DNA of 64,000 bases from Metabacillus idriensis (GTDB taxonomy: Bacteria; Bacillota; Bacilli; Bacillales; Bacillaceae). A model generated the notes under the pieces. It was not told the origin of the DNA. It saw only the letters and a list, made by a program, of their open reading frames with translations, and did not search any database. A program made the position numbers and the translations under genes. The DNA lies in contig NZ_WKKF01000002.1 of NCBI RefSeq assembly GCF_009674765.1, positions 186,001 through 250,000 on the forward strand. The letters run 5' to 3'. Below are positions 38,521 to 53,301 of this stretch, piece by piece; within the stretch, counting starts at the first letter, position 1; each line of letters starts with the position of its first letter.

Positions 38521-38742
38521 ATGCGCAAAAAAGAGCGTCATCCAATGCAGGCCATGGCACTAATGACAGGCATTCTGTCTCAGCTAGTCGGTTCAACACT
38601 AATTGGCATCTTTTCAGGAAGATGGCTCGACCGATATTTCCAGACTGAACCGCTTTTTATGATCATAGGATTGTTCATTGGGCTCGGAATCGGTATTTCC
38701 GCAATGATCAAGCTAGTCCACCACTTTTTTTCAGGAGACTGA
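38521..38742 (+). CDS. AtpZ/AtpI-family membrane protein
   Basis: A 73-residue protein with two membrane segments (about residues 15-33 and 44-66) and the GRWLDRYF motif between them, typical of the small AtpZ/AtpI family encoded ahead of ATP synthase genes. It may help ion uptake or assembly of the c ring. The ATG follows GCGAGGA. A second, larger AtpI gene follows after 7 bp, so the operon has both. Confidence 0.85.
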   Translation: MRKKERHPMQAMALMTGILSQLVGSTLIGIFSGRWLDRYFQTEPLFMIIGLFIGLGIGISAMIKLVHHFFSGD

Positions 38743-38749
38743 ATCATTC

Positions 38750-39849
<1,100 letters not shown>

Positions 39850-39901
39850 TTAATATGTTTCAACCGTTTCATCAGGATCAAAAAACTTTTTAATATTTTG
39901 A

Positions 39902-40129
<228 letters not shown>

Positions 40130-40152
40130 TAAAGAGACAGGTTCTCTACATA

Positions 40153-40188
40153 AATGGCGAAGATCGTTTTTTACCCTTCTTCGCCATT
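40153..40188. other. Inverted repeat between atpE and atpF
   Basis: AATGGCGAAG pairs with CTTCGCCATT across a 16-base T-rich loop. It lies after atpE, the gene needed in highest amount, so it may act as a 3' stabiliser or partial terminator; there is no strong T run after it. Confidence 0.6.
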
Positions 40189-40287
40189 GCTTTATGTTTC
40201 TATTTAAAATATGCGGCCGAGAATTAAACAGAACAATCTCGTGCTTTTTTTGATAGTAACCCATCATGGAACTCTTGAAGGGAGTGA

Positions 40288-42881
<2,594 letters not shown>

Positions 42882-42888
42882 TGAGGTG

Positions 42889-42914
42889 AAGTATGAAGGC
42901 CGGCCTTCATACTT
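42889..42914. other. Perfect 26-bp palindrome between atpA and atpG
   Basis: The 26 bases are self-complementary around GGCCGGCC, with AAGTATGAA and TTCATACTT arms. It begins seven bases after the atpA stop. A GAGGTGA site and an ATG at 42892 would open a nine-codon frame (MKAGLHTLS) within the hairpin. Confidence 0.75.
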
Positions 42915-42960
42915 TATCTTAAGATAATGAATCAGGTTGATTTTTATAAAAAGGTGGTGA

Positions 42961-43824
<864 letters not shown>

Positions 43825-43854
43825 ACATACTGGCCCAATAGATGGGTTTCATAG

Positions 43855-45315
<1,461 letters not shown>

Positions 45316-45338
45316 TTTTGGGACGCAGGAGGGTATAG

Positions 45339-45746
<408 letters not shown>

Positions 45747-45751
45747 TCAAG

Positions 45752-45786
45752 AAACCCCCGGGATATTGGATCCTGGGGGTTTTTGG
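45752..45786 (+). terminator. Intrinsic terminator of the atp operon
   Basis: AACCCCCGGGAT pairs with ATCCTGGGGGTT (one wobble), followed by TTTTT. Confidence 0.9.
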
Positions 45787-45790
45787 TTTT

Positions 45791-46009
45791 GGCTGCTTTC
45801 CCATAGATTGTTGTTTTCGATTATAAATGTTGTCCGTTCCTTTCCGCTCCAGGAACTTGCTTTCCGCGGTCCGGCTGGGAGCCTCCTCGGCATGCCTGCG
45901 GGGTCTCCCATTTCCCTCTATTTTCCCGCAGGAGTCAAGTTTATCCGCCACAATCCACTAAAGGTTTTAAACATTTAGTCTAAAAGCAACTATGTTTAAG
46001 AAAAGAGCC
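45791..46009 (-). mobile_element. Family A MITE-like repeat, reverse orientation, perfect 9-bp target duplication
   Basis: A 219-bp copy on the opposite strand. TTTGGTTTT lies on both sides (45782-45790 and 46010-46018). It is inserted in the T tract tail of the atp terminator. Confidence 0.85.
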
Positions 46010-46018
46010 TTTGGTTTT

Positions 46019-46236
46019 GTGGCGGATTGATGGGTATGATATGAAGCAACAAACAGTGACCGTTCACATAACAAAGTGTATTAAATTGAGTTATTCAACA
46101 ACAAAGATGGGCCGTGCACGTAAGAAAGTGCAGCAAACCAACCATATTAAGACCATAATACCTCTTTTTATAGAAAAGACCTCCTCTCCATCAAAATGAA
46201 CCTCAATAACATACCTTCGATAGAAACCACACAAAA
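46019..46236. other. Intergenic region before the sugar-sensing operon
   Basis: About 220 bp with no frame carrying a ribosome binding site and no evident structure. A 62-codon frame from 46011 begins inside the repeat and is composition-driven. Confidence 0.4.
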
Positions 46237-46272
46237 TATAAGCGTTTACAAACCTCAGCAAACCCTTATAAT
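46237..46272 (+). promoter_or_regulatory. Promoter of the sensor operon with overlapping cre site
   Basis: TTTACA (46245-46250), 16 bp, TATAAT (46267-46272). The 14-mer at 46237-46250, read on the reverse strand as TGTAAACGCTTATA, matches the CcpA cre consensus TGNAARCGNWWNCA with one mismatch and covers the -35, so glucose repression is likely. Confidence 0.6.
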
Positions 46273-46303
46273 TAATTAAAAAGTCCTATGAAATGGTGAT
46301 TCT

Positions 46304-47251
46304 ATGAAGCAGCGACTAAAGCTGGCTCTGTTTGTTTTTTTGCTGATCTCTCTTTTTCCTCTCTATCAGCTTTTTCAGATCTATCAATCCAGTCAATCCT
46401 TTTCAGCTCAGGCAGATGCAGAGGAGTACCGGTACCGGCTTGTTTTAATTTCTCCCTATCTTGGTGATGCGTATTGGAATCAGGTGATTAAAGGGGTGGA
46501 GGCAGCGGCTCGGAAACTCCAAGTAAGCCTTGATATTAAAGGGACCAATCTTCCTGATAATGAAGAGCTGCAAAAAGCAATGAATATGGCGATTTCCTCA
46601 CAAGTGGATGGAATCATGCTCCTCGGTATTGACGATCCTTCGTTTTCAGAAATGATTCAGAAGTCAACGATGAAGGGAATTCCAGTAGTTACGATTATGG
46701 CGGATCTGCAAGGAAGTCTCCGGAAATCTTTTATCGGCTCCAATCATTATGAAACAGGTCTAGAACTGGGGAACTATATAAAAAAGGCAGTAAAAAACAA
46801 TGAAACCATTGGAATTATCAAGGGGAACAATGTCACCTCAATTGAAACACAGAGAATAAAAGGGTTAAAGGACAGTTTGAAGGCATCCTCTATTAAACTA
46901 GTTGAAACAGACAGACAGCATGCAGAGGAACAGACAAATGACCTTCTAAATCAGTATCCATCAATGAAGATGCTGATTGGAACGGGAATAGATGATGGCG
47001 ATTTAATTGTAAGAACGATTGAATCAAGATCTGCTCTGTCTGGATTTGAAATTTATACGTTTGATGATACCCAGGAAACAATGAATCTTTTAAGAAGCGG
47101 TAAGATTTCCGGGACCATCCATCACAGTCATTCTTTAATGGGAGTAAAAAGCGTAGAAACGATTGTGAAATGGCTTGAAAAGGAAGATTTGCCGCTGCCT
47201 GTCTCCACTTATACGGAAACAAACGTGATAACGGAGGGGAGCAGGCCGTGA
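46304..47251 (+). CDS. Membrane-anchored sugar-binding sensor protein (XylFII-like)
   Basis: A 315-residue protein with an uncleaved N-terminal membrane helix (LALFVFLLISLFPLYQLF) and an extracytoplasmic periplasmic-binding-protein fold of the ribose/xylose type (YRLVLISPYLGDAYWNQVIKGVEAAARKL ... GIPVVTIMADL ... SFIGSNHYETGLELGNYIKK). There is no lipobox. It overlaps the following LytS-type kinase gene by four bases. This arrangement matches XylFII-LytS-YesN of Clostridium, where the anchored binding protein presents xylose to the kinase. Ligand identity is inferred. Confidence 0.78.
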   Translation: MKQRLKLALFVFLLISLFPLYQLFQIYQSSQSFSAQADAEEYRYRLVLISPYLGDAYWNQVIKGVEAAARKLQVSLDIKGTNLPDNEELQKAMNMAISSQVDGIMLLGIDDPSFSEMIQKSTMKGIPVVTIMADLQGSLRKSFIGSNHYETGLELGNYIKKAVKNNETIGIIKGNNVTSIETQRIKGLKDSLKASSIKLVETDRQHAEEQTNDLLNQYPSMKMLIGTGIDDGDLIVRTIESRSALSGFEIYTFDDTQETMNLLRSGKISGTIHHSHSLMGVKSVETIVKWLEKEDLPLPVSTYTETNVITEGSRP

Positions 47252-48717
47252 CACGGATTCAGAGAAAAATCCTGACCATGTCGCTCATGATCATTCTGAT
47301 AATGGGAGCATTTTGGACAGCGATCAGCTATATTAACCAAAAATCTATTTATGAGTATAACAATATCCTTGAGCGCTACTTGCTTTTAAATCATGTTTCT
47401 ACAACAAGCGGGACAGCACTGGCAAAGCTAAGTGCGTATATCAGCACGCCGTCTCCTGAAAATCAGACTAGCTATGAAACCTACAGGAATCAGCTGAACG
47501 CCTCAAAGACGAAACTGGATCAGCTGAAAAATCAGGCCAATGCCATTGCTTTAACCGACTATATTTACATGCTGGACAGCCAGGTTGAAGCGATGGATTT
47601 AACCATCATGATGCACAAGCTGGACAAGCGGCAAAATTCACAGGCTGCATACGATGAAGCCCTGCAAATATCTAAATTTATTGACGAAACAACTCTTCTT
47701 TTATTCAAAAAAGAGCTGACCAATCAAAAGCAGTTTTATGAATCAATGATCGAAGTGACAAACCATCTTCGGTCGCTTGGTCTATGGATACTGGGTATAG
47801 TTCTGATCATATCGATTGCCTTTTCCTATTGGTTTTCAAAAGGCATTACCCGTTCCATCTACCTCCTGACTCAAGGAGCGAAAGAGGTGGCAGCCGGGAA
47901 TTTTGACCATCCGATCAAGGTCAGCAGCAATGATGAAATCTCGTTTCTCGCAAAAACCTTTGACCGGATGAGAGAAAATATTAAAGAGCTTGTTGCAGAA
48001 ATAAAGGAGAAAGCGAAGCTCGAAAAAGAGATTAAAGAATATCAGCTGCTTTTGAAAGAGAGTGAATTAAAAAGGCTCCATAATCAGATCAATCCGCATT
48101 TCCTCTTTAACACCTTAAACACCCTCTCAAAAAAAGCTTATTTAGAGGATGCATTTGAGACGAGCGATCTGATATCGACCGTTGCCAATCTTCTGAGATA
48201 CAATCTCAGAAGTGTGGATGAGAACGTGACTATCCGTGATGAACTTGATTTAGTAAAGGAATACCTGACGATTTTAAAAGCGAGGTTTTCATCTCGAATT
48301 TCATATAGTTTTGAAATTGAGGAAGCGTGTCTGGAGACTCAGGTTCCTGCATTTTTTCTTCAGCCGATTGTGGAAAATGCGTTTAAATATGGGGTAGAGC
48401 CATATGAACAGGGCGGGTCCATTGTGGTTCGTGTATTCAGGAAGGACAATGAGATTCATGTCAGTGTGCAGGATGAAGGCTGCGGGGTGTCTGAGGAGAT
48501 AAAAGAGCAAGTTCTCTCAGATTTACAGGCGGATTCAATCCAAAGCAAGTCAACAGGCATCGGCCTGCGAAATGTTGTTCAGCGCTTGCGTTTATTTACC
48601 AATAAGCATGATGTGATGGAAATTCATGCGGCTGGAAACAAAGGGACAGTTGTTTCAATAAAATTTCCTGCAATAGAAAGGAGCGAAGATCATGAAGCTG
48701 CTCATTACGGAAGATGA
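47248..48717 (+). CDS. LytS/YesM-type sensor histidine kinase
   Basis: 489 residues starting at GTG 47248, with GGAGGGGAG upstream. Two membrane helices (about 8-28 and 178-198) flank a ~150-residue, mostly helical extracytoplasmic domain. A HAMP domain (about 200-250) and a coiled coil follow. The His-kinase domain has H284 in NQINPHFLFNTLNTLS, and the ATPase has IVENAFKYG and DEGCGV plus STGIGLRNV. It should act with the anchored binding protein upstream and the regulator downstream. Confidence 0.93.
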   Translation: MTRIQRKILTMSLMIILIMGAFWTAISYINQKSIYEYNNILERYLLLNHVSTTSGTALAKLSAYISTPSPENQTSYETYRNQLNASKTKLDQLKNQANAIALTDYIYMLDSQVEAMDLTIMMHKLDKRQNSQAAYDEALQISKFIDETTLLLFKKELTNQKQFYESMIEVTNHLRSLGLWILGIVLIISIAFSYWFSKGITRSIYLLTQGAKEVAAGNFDHPIKVSSNDEISFLAKTFDRMRENIKELVAEIKEKAKLEKEIKEYQLLLKESELKRLHNQINPHFLFNTLNTLSKKAYLEDAFETSDLISTVANLLRYNLRSVDENVTIRDELDLVKEYLTILKARFSSRISYSFEIEEACLETQVPAFFLQPIVENAFKYGVEPYEQGGSIVVRVFRKDNEIHVSVQDEGCGVSEEIKEQVLSDLQADSIQSKSTGIGLRNVVQRLRLFTNKHDVMEIHAAGNKGTVVSIKFPAIERSEDHEAAHYGR

Positions 48718-50257
48718 AGAAATTGAAAGACTGGCGTTGAAAAAAATAATTGAAACCGACTTTAAAAACATTTCAATTGTTGGTCTGGCTGAGAACGGAA
48801 GAATGGCGATTGAGCTAGCCTCAGAGCATAAACCGGATATCATTTTGATGGATATCAAGATGCCTGGAATTAACGGGCTTGAAGCCATTAAAGAAATTCA
48901 GAAAATCGTCCCGAATGCCAAAATCTTAATTGTCTCCTCTTATGATACATTCGATTATGCCCAGCAGGCGCTAAGGCTCGGTGTGAAGGATTATTTATTA
49001 AAGCCGAGCAAACGGGAAGTCATTCTATCAACCATTCAAAAGGTGATCAATGATATCGAGCTTGATTTATTGGAATCAGAAAAAAAGCAAAAAACAGAGG
49101 AGCGCATTCAAAAAATGATTCCGATTGTGGAAGCCGATCTTGTCACCCAGCTTCTTTTTGATCACGTTCATGATGTTCATCTTCATGAATGCATGAATTT
49201 GCTCGATGTCGACCAAACGCAGCCATCCTTTGTCCTCTTGGTTCACTTTTCACAGGATTCACTGACAGGTCCAATTGAGCAAATGTACGGAGAGCTTAAA
49301 AAAACCATTCAGCTTCAATCAAAAGGGTGGGTCGGGCCGATGTCAGGACTGCAGGTTCCGATTATTGTTTTCTCAGAAGGAGAACTGCACCATTACCGCA
49401 GAAATGCCATAGCCCTCGTTCAAAAGATCTTAAATAATCTCAAAGGATTATTCTCAGCATCTGCAGCGATCGGAATCGGCAAGGCATACCCGGCGCTCGA
49501 GCAAATCAGACAATCTTATTACGAAGCGCTCCGTGCCTCTATAACAGCAGGTTCTGGAGCCAGGTACAGCTTTTACAGCGATCTGATCTCCAATGAAGAA
49601 ATGAAAGACAGAGAAATGCACCACATTGAAGAGCTTATCCTGGAGGAATTGCGGATCGGCAAGTGGGAAGGAGTCCGCAGTCATTTTCAGACGATGACCG
49701 GGTACTTTGAGAAATTTCAGCACCCGCTTGCTGAAGCAGAGCAAAAAGTCTATGACACGATGACATTAATGATCCGCTACTTGGATGAAATGGGCTTTGT
49801 AATCAGAAAACCAGTCTTTTCTTTCAGTGCAAAATCATATTTGCAAATGAAAACAGAAGTGAATTTTATTTTGGGAGATGTGATCAGCCAATACAAACAG
49901 GCGACTGAAAATCTTCAGGACGATATCCCGAACCGGATGAAGCAGCACATCAAGAAAAACTGCCACACCGATCTGTCTCTTGAGGCAATGGCAAAGGAGT
50001 TCAACCTCTCTCCGCAGTATGTCAGCAAAATTTTCAAAGAAGAGCTCGGCATCAGCTACATCGATTATTTAACAAAATGCCGAATCGAAAAAGCCAAAAA
50101 GATGATGGAAAAAGGCTCCCACAGCTTAAAAGAAATTGCATTTGAAGTCGGCTACAACGATCCGAACTACTTCAGCCGTGTGTTCAAAAAAGTGTGCAAG
50201 AAGTCTCCTAGTCAGTATAAGGATTCCCTTTTGACTAATAAAATTGGTCAGAGTTAG
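48692..50257 (+). CDS. YesN/AraC-type response regulator
   Basis: 521 residues. The receiver domain (1-120) has the phospho-acceptor D54 (IILMDIKMPGINGLEAI). A long middle region follows. The C-terminal AraC double helix-turn-helix (about 415-510) includes LSLEAMAKEFNLSPQYVSKIFKEELGISYIDYL and IAFEVGYNDPNYFSRVFKKV. It overlaps the kinase gene by 26 bp. The most likely target is the XylFGH-type importer operon 3 kb downstream. Confidence 0.93.
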   Translation: MKLLITEDEEIERLALKKIIETDFKNISIVGLAENGRMAIELASEHKPDIILMDIKMPGINGLEAIKEIQKIVPNAKILIVSSYDTFDYAQQALRLGVKDYLLKPSKREVILSTIQKVINDIELDLLESEKKQKTEERIQKMIPIVEADLVTQLLFDHVHDVHLHECMNLLDVDQTQPSFVLLVHFSQDSLTGPIEQMYGELKKTIQLQSKGWVGPMSGLQVPIIVFSEGELHHYRRNAIALVQKILNNLKGLFSASAAIGIGKAYPALEQIRQSYYEALRASITAGSGARYSFYSDLISNEEMKDREMHHIEELILEELRIGKWEGVRSHFQTMTGYFEKFQHPLAEAEQKVYDTMTLMIRYLDEMGFVIRKPVFSFSAKSYLQMKTEVNFILGDVISQYKQATENLQDDIPNRMKQHIKKNCHTDLSLEAMAKEFNLSPQYVSKIFKEELGISYIDYLTKCRIEKAKKMMEKGSHSLKEIAFEVGYNDPNYFSRVFKKVCKKSPSQYKDSLLTNKIGQS

Positions 50258-50280
50258 GCTTTGAGTCTGTTGTTATTAAA

Positions 50281-50501
50281 GGATCTTTTCGTAAACTTTG
50301 TTGCATTTAGACTACGTGTTTAAATCCTTAAGTGGATTGTAGCGGAAGGCATTTGACTCCTGCGGGAAAAAAGAGGGAAATGGGAGACCCCGCAGGCATA
50401 GCCGAGGAGGCTCCCACCCTCCCCGCGGAAAGCAAATGCCTGTAGCGGAAAGCAACGGACAACATTTATTATCGAAAACAACAATTTATTCAAAAACAGC
50501 C
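50281..50501 (+). mobile_element. Family A MITE-like repeat, diverged copy
   Basis: 221 bp, starting GGATCTTTTCG (one change from the family end) and ending AAACAGCC. The flanks TTATTAAA and TAATAAAA agree at 6 of 8 positions, so any target duplication has decayed. It lies between the regulator gene and the terminator shared with nhaC. Confidence 0.75.
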
Positions 50502-50509
50502 TAATAAAA

Positions 50510-50547
50510 AAACAGTGAATTCTATTGTAGAATTCACTGTTTTTTGT
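50510..50547. terminator. Bidirectional terminator between the regulator gene and nhaC
   Basis: Perfect 13-bp stem ACAGTGAATTCTA/TAGAATTCACTGT with A and T runs on both sides between convergent genes. Confidence 0.9.
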
Positions 50548-50572
50548 TCTTTTAATTCTTATGCTAGTACCC

Positions 50573-52111
50573 TCAATTAAGATAATTGCCCTTATCTGCC
50601 CCGACCATTTTTTGATTCTGCCATTTTGAAATAACGACAACTGCCGTGATCATGATCATAATAGCCGCTCCAAGGGAAAGGACGCTTGAAGTTAAACCTG
50701 CAATCAAGTAAGCAGCAAGTGCAGCCGCGCCATTTAATAAGGCATAGGGAAGCTGTGTCTTTACGTGATCAATATGGTCCGAGCCGGCTCCTGTAGAAGA
50801 TAGGATTGACGTATCAGAGATTGGCGAACAGTGGTCCCCGAAAATCCCTCCTGACAACACGGCTCCAATGCAGACATAGATTGAAGCATCAAGATGTACA
50901 GCCATCGGAATAGCAAGCGGCATCATGATGGCGAAAGTGCCCCATGACGTTCCCGTGGCAAATGACATACATGCTCCACCCGCGAATAGAATAATTGGAA
51001 TCAAATAGACAGGGATGTTTCCATCCATGATTTCTACTACATAGTTTGCTGTTCCTAAGTTTTTCATGACTGTACCAAGGGACCAGGCTAATACAAGAAT
51101 GGCTGCGACAGTCATCATTCTTTGCATGCCTGACAAATAGATATCGAAAACTTCATTGAATTTTTTTACTTTATAGAAAACCATCAGCCCAATCAATACG
51201 ATCGCTGCGAATAAGTAGGCAGTTGTTAAAGCGACACGGAATGCGCTGCCATCAATTTTTTCAAATGGAAATCCGAGAGGAATCAGCATTCCAAATAAAG
51301 TGACAAGTAATACGAGGAGAGGAACAAAGATTAAGCTTGCCTTGCTCTTTGTATTCTGAAGTTCTGTCATATTGTCAGGCTTTCTCATTGGTTTTGAATT
51401 CGGCCAAAATAAAGCGCCGGTTTCCTGTACCCGCTTTTCAGCTTTTGCCATTGCGCCAAACTCCAGCTTCGTTAAGGCAACAAGCGGAACCATCAATACT
51501 GCTAAGATTGGATAGAATTGAAAAGGGATCGCTTGTATGAATGCATCCCAATCTGTTTCGGTAATTTTCAAGCTGTCAAACTCTTTTTGAATCAGACCCA
51601 TGATATAAACGCCCCACCCGATAAATGGGATAAGTACGGCGACTGGGGAAGCGGTAGAATCAATAATCCACGCTAACTTTTCTCTTGAGATCTTTGCTTT
51701 ATCAAATATTTTTTCAAATATCGGGCCTACCAGGAGCGGTGTACCGAGATCTGAGAAAAAGATGATAATACCGCCAAACCAAGCAGCTAGTTGTGTTTTC
51801 GCCTTTGAATTTAAAAATCGGATAACCTTTTCTGCAAAGGCAGCGGCTCCCCCTGACTTTTCCATCAGTGCCACAAATCCTCCGATAAAAACAAGCAGTA
51901 CAAGTACTCCCGCATTATATCCGTCTGTTAATTGGAAAAACAAATAATCGCTGATGATGGTTTTAGTTGCACTAAGCGGCATTCCCCCAGTTAAAATTAA
52001 AACTCCGGAAAAAGTCCCTATAAATAATGAAATAATAACGTTTTTGGTCACAAGTGCTGCCACAATCGCTAATAGTGGCGGAATGATTGAAACCCATCCA
52101 AGATGTTCCAT
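50573..52111 (-). CDS. nhaC: Na+/H+ antiporter, NhaC family
   Basis: A 512-residue polytopic membrane protein with about 12 hydrophobic segments. Conserved NhaC features include IIFFSDLGTPLLVGP, DSTASPVAVLIPFIGWGVYI and the late GAVLSGGIFGDHCSPISDTSILSSTGAGSDHIDHV motif. It exchanges Na+ (or another cation) for protons. It is transcribed against its neighbours and splits the sugar sensor genes from their probable target operon. Confidence 0.93.
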   Translation of the reverse strand: MEHLGWVSIIPPLLAIVAALVTKNVIISLFIGTFSGVLILTGGMPLSATKTIISDYLFFQLTDGYNAGVLVLLVFIGGFVALMEKSGGAAAFAEKVIRFLNSKAKTQLAAWFGGIIIFFSDLGTPLLVGPIFEKIFDKAKISREKLAWIIDSTASPVAVLIPFIGWGVYIMGLIQKEFDSLKITETDWDAFIQAIPFQFYPILAVLMVPLVALTKLEFGAMAKAEKRVQETGALFWPNSKPMRKPDNMTELQNTKSKASLIFVPLLVLLVTLFGMLIPLGFPFEKIDGSAFRVALTTAYLFAAIVLIGLMVFYKVKKFNEVFDIYLSGMQRMMTVAAILVLAWSLGTVMKNLGTANYVVEIMDGNIPVYLIPIILFAGGACMSFATGTSWGTFAIMMPLAIPMAVHLDASIYVCIGAVLSGGIFGDHCSPISDTSILSSTGAGSDHIDHVKTQLPYALLNGAAALAAYLIAGLTSSVLSLGAAIMIMITAVVVISKWQNQKMVGADKGNYLN

Positions 52112-52426
52112 CCGGCTGTCCTCCTTAAGTGATAGTGAAAAATAATATATACATAATCTTGCATTAATTTGAATTTATATGCAATAGTTTTTTTGGTAGA
52201 TTCATGGGAAGTTAGTTGAAATACCATAAAATATAAGTTTTGAGTGATTTAAGAGTTTGTTTTTGGTTGTATGAAAATACACATGTATGCAAATGATGCT
52301 AGTGAAAATATAAGGAATTAGTAATTCTATCAAAGAATCAGAGATTTATTTCTTACCGAAACTTCCTTCTTTTTTGTTAAACTAAAGAGAGGGCAGTTCC
52401 CAGAAATCGAGTAGGAGTTAACAAAG
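52112..52426. other. AT-rich region between divergent nhaC and the DUF1980-like gene
   Basis: 315 bp, very AT-rich. It must hold both divergent promoters, but no unambiguous -35/-10 pair, hairpin or repeat was found. Confidence 0.35.
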
Positions 52427-53104
52427 ATGAAAAATTTTTTAACGGCCGCTTTAGGTCTTTTGATCATAGGAAGTATTGTATTTGTTTTTGTAATGAGTAT
52501 GCAGCCTGAAAAAGAAGTGAGAGAGCCGGAAAAACAAGAAGCTTCTCAGAAAAAAGAAGAACCGTTGGCAAATGCCAAAGAGTATTTAGAGGATCCTGAC
52601 GGCTATATGGAAAAGCTGGATGAAAAATATAAACCTGAGCTAGAAGATGATCATCATCATGCGGAAGATAAGCCTGATGAATATTATGAAGATCAAAAGA
52701 ATGATTTATTGAAGATGGATACAATCATTCTTTCCAATGAAAATTACATTTCCATTTTGGATGTTCTAGACCGGTTTCCAAAGGAGTTTGCGGGAAAACA
52801 GGTTGAACTGACTGGATTTGTCCACCGTGAAAAGGATTTTTCGGAAACGCAATTTGTAGTTGCAAGAAGCGGTGATCCGTGCTGTGTAGATGAGCATGAC
52901 GGGTTATATGGTCTTCTTTCTGCGATGGAAAAGGCAAAAGATCTTCAAGATAATCAGTGGGTCAGCGTCTCAGGGGAGTTAAGTACAGCTGCTTATTCCT
53001 CCACTGAGGTACCATATCTGCAAATTAAGAAGATCTCAAAAATAAAACCTCCCGCACAGCCCTATGTCCACGAGGAAAAAGAAGAAGGTGCTCATTCTCA
53101 TTGA
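52427..53104 (+). CDS. Membrane-anchored DUF1980/YcgQ C-terminal-domain protein
   Basis: 225 residues. One N-terminal membrane helix (about 5-25) is followed by an acidic, His-rich linker with DDHHHAEDKPDEYYEDQ (about 74-90). The C-terminal domain starts MDTIILSNENYISILDVLDRFPKEFAGKQVELTGFVHREKDF and contains FVVARSGDPCCVDEHDGLYGLL, which resembles the soluble domain of TIGR03943/YcgQ proteins. Those normally carry four or five membrane helices and pair with the permease YcgR; neither is present here. The CC pair and histidines suggest metal binding. Function is not established. Confidence 0.7.
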   Translation: MKNFLTAALGLLIIGSIVFVFVMSMQPEKEVREPEKQEASQKKEEPLANAKEYLEDPDGYMEKLDEKYKPELEDDHHHAEDKPDEYYEDQKNDLLKMDTIILSNENYISILDVLDRFPKEFAGKQVELTGFVHREKDFSETQFVVARSGDPCCVDEHDGLYGLLSAMEKAKDLQDNQWVSVSGELSTAAYSSTEVPYLQIKKISKIKPPAQPYVHEEKEEGAHSH

Positions 53105-53119
53105 CATGCGGAATAAAAA

Positions 53120-53161
53120 GGCTGTATCGCTGATAAACAGTTAGCGGTACAGTCTTTTTTT
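53120..53161 (+). terminator. Intrinsic terminator after the DUF1980-like gene
   Basis: GGCTGTATCGCTGA pairs with TTAGCGGTACAGTC (with G-U pairs), then seven T. Confidence 0.8.
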
Positions 53162-53235
53162 AGAAGAATGAAAGCGGTTGCTGTTATTCTGAAAATAATG
53201 CTATATATCTTAAAAAAGTACAGGAATCACTTTAA

Positions 53236-53249
53236 ATAAAACGCTTACA
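53236..53249. promoter_or_regulatory. xylF: cre-like site before xylF
   Basis: ATAAAACGCTTACA matches TGNAARCGNWWNCA at 12 of 14 positions, including the whole AARCG core and CA end. It lies 53 bp before the xylF start. No good sigma-A promoter is visible, as expected if the operon needs an activator. Confidence 0.4.
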
Positions 53250-53301
53250 CAGATGATAAAGTTAGTCTTGTAAGATGGAATGTCCAAAGGGGGATGGGGA
53301 A

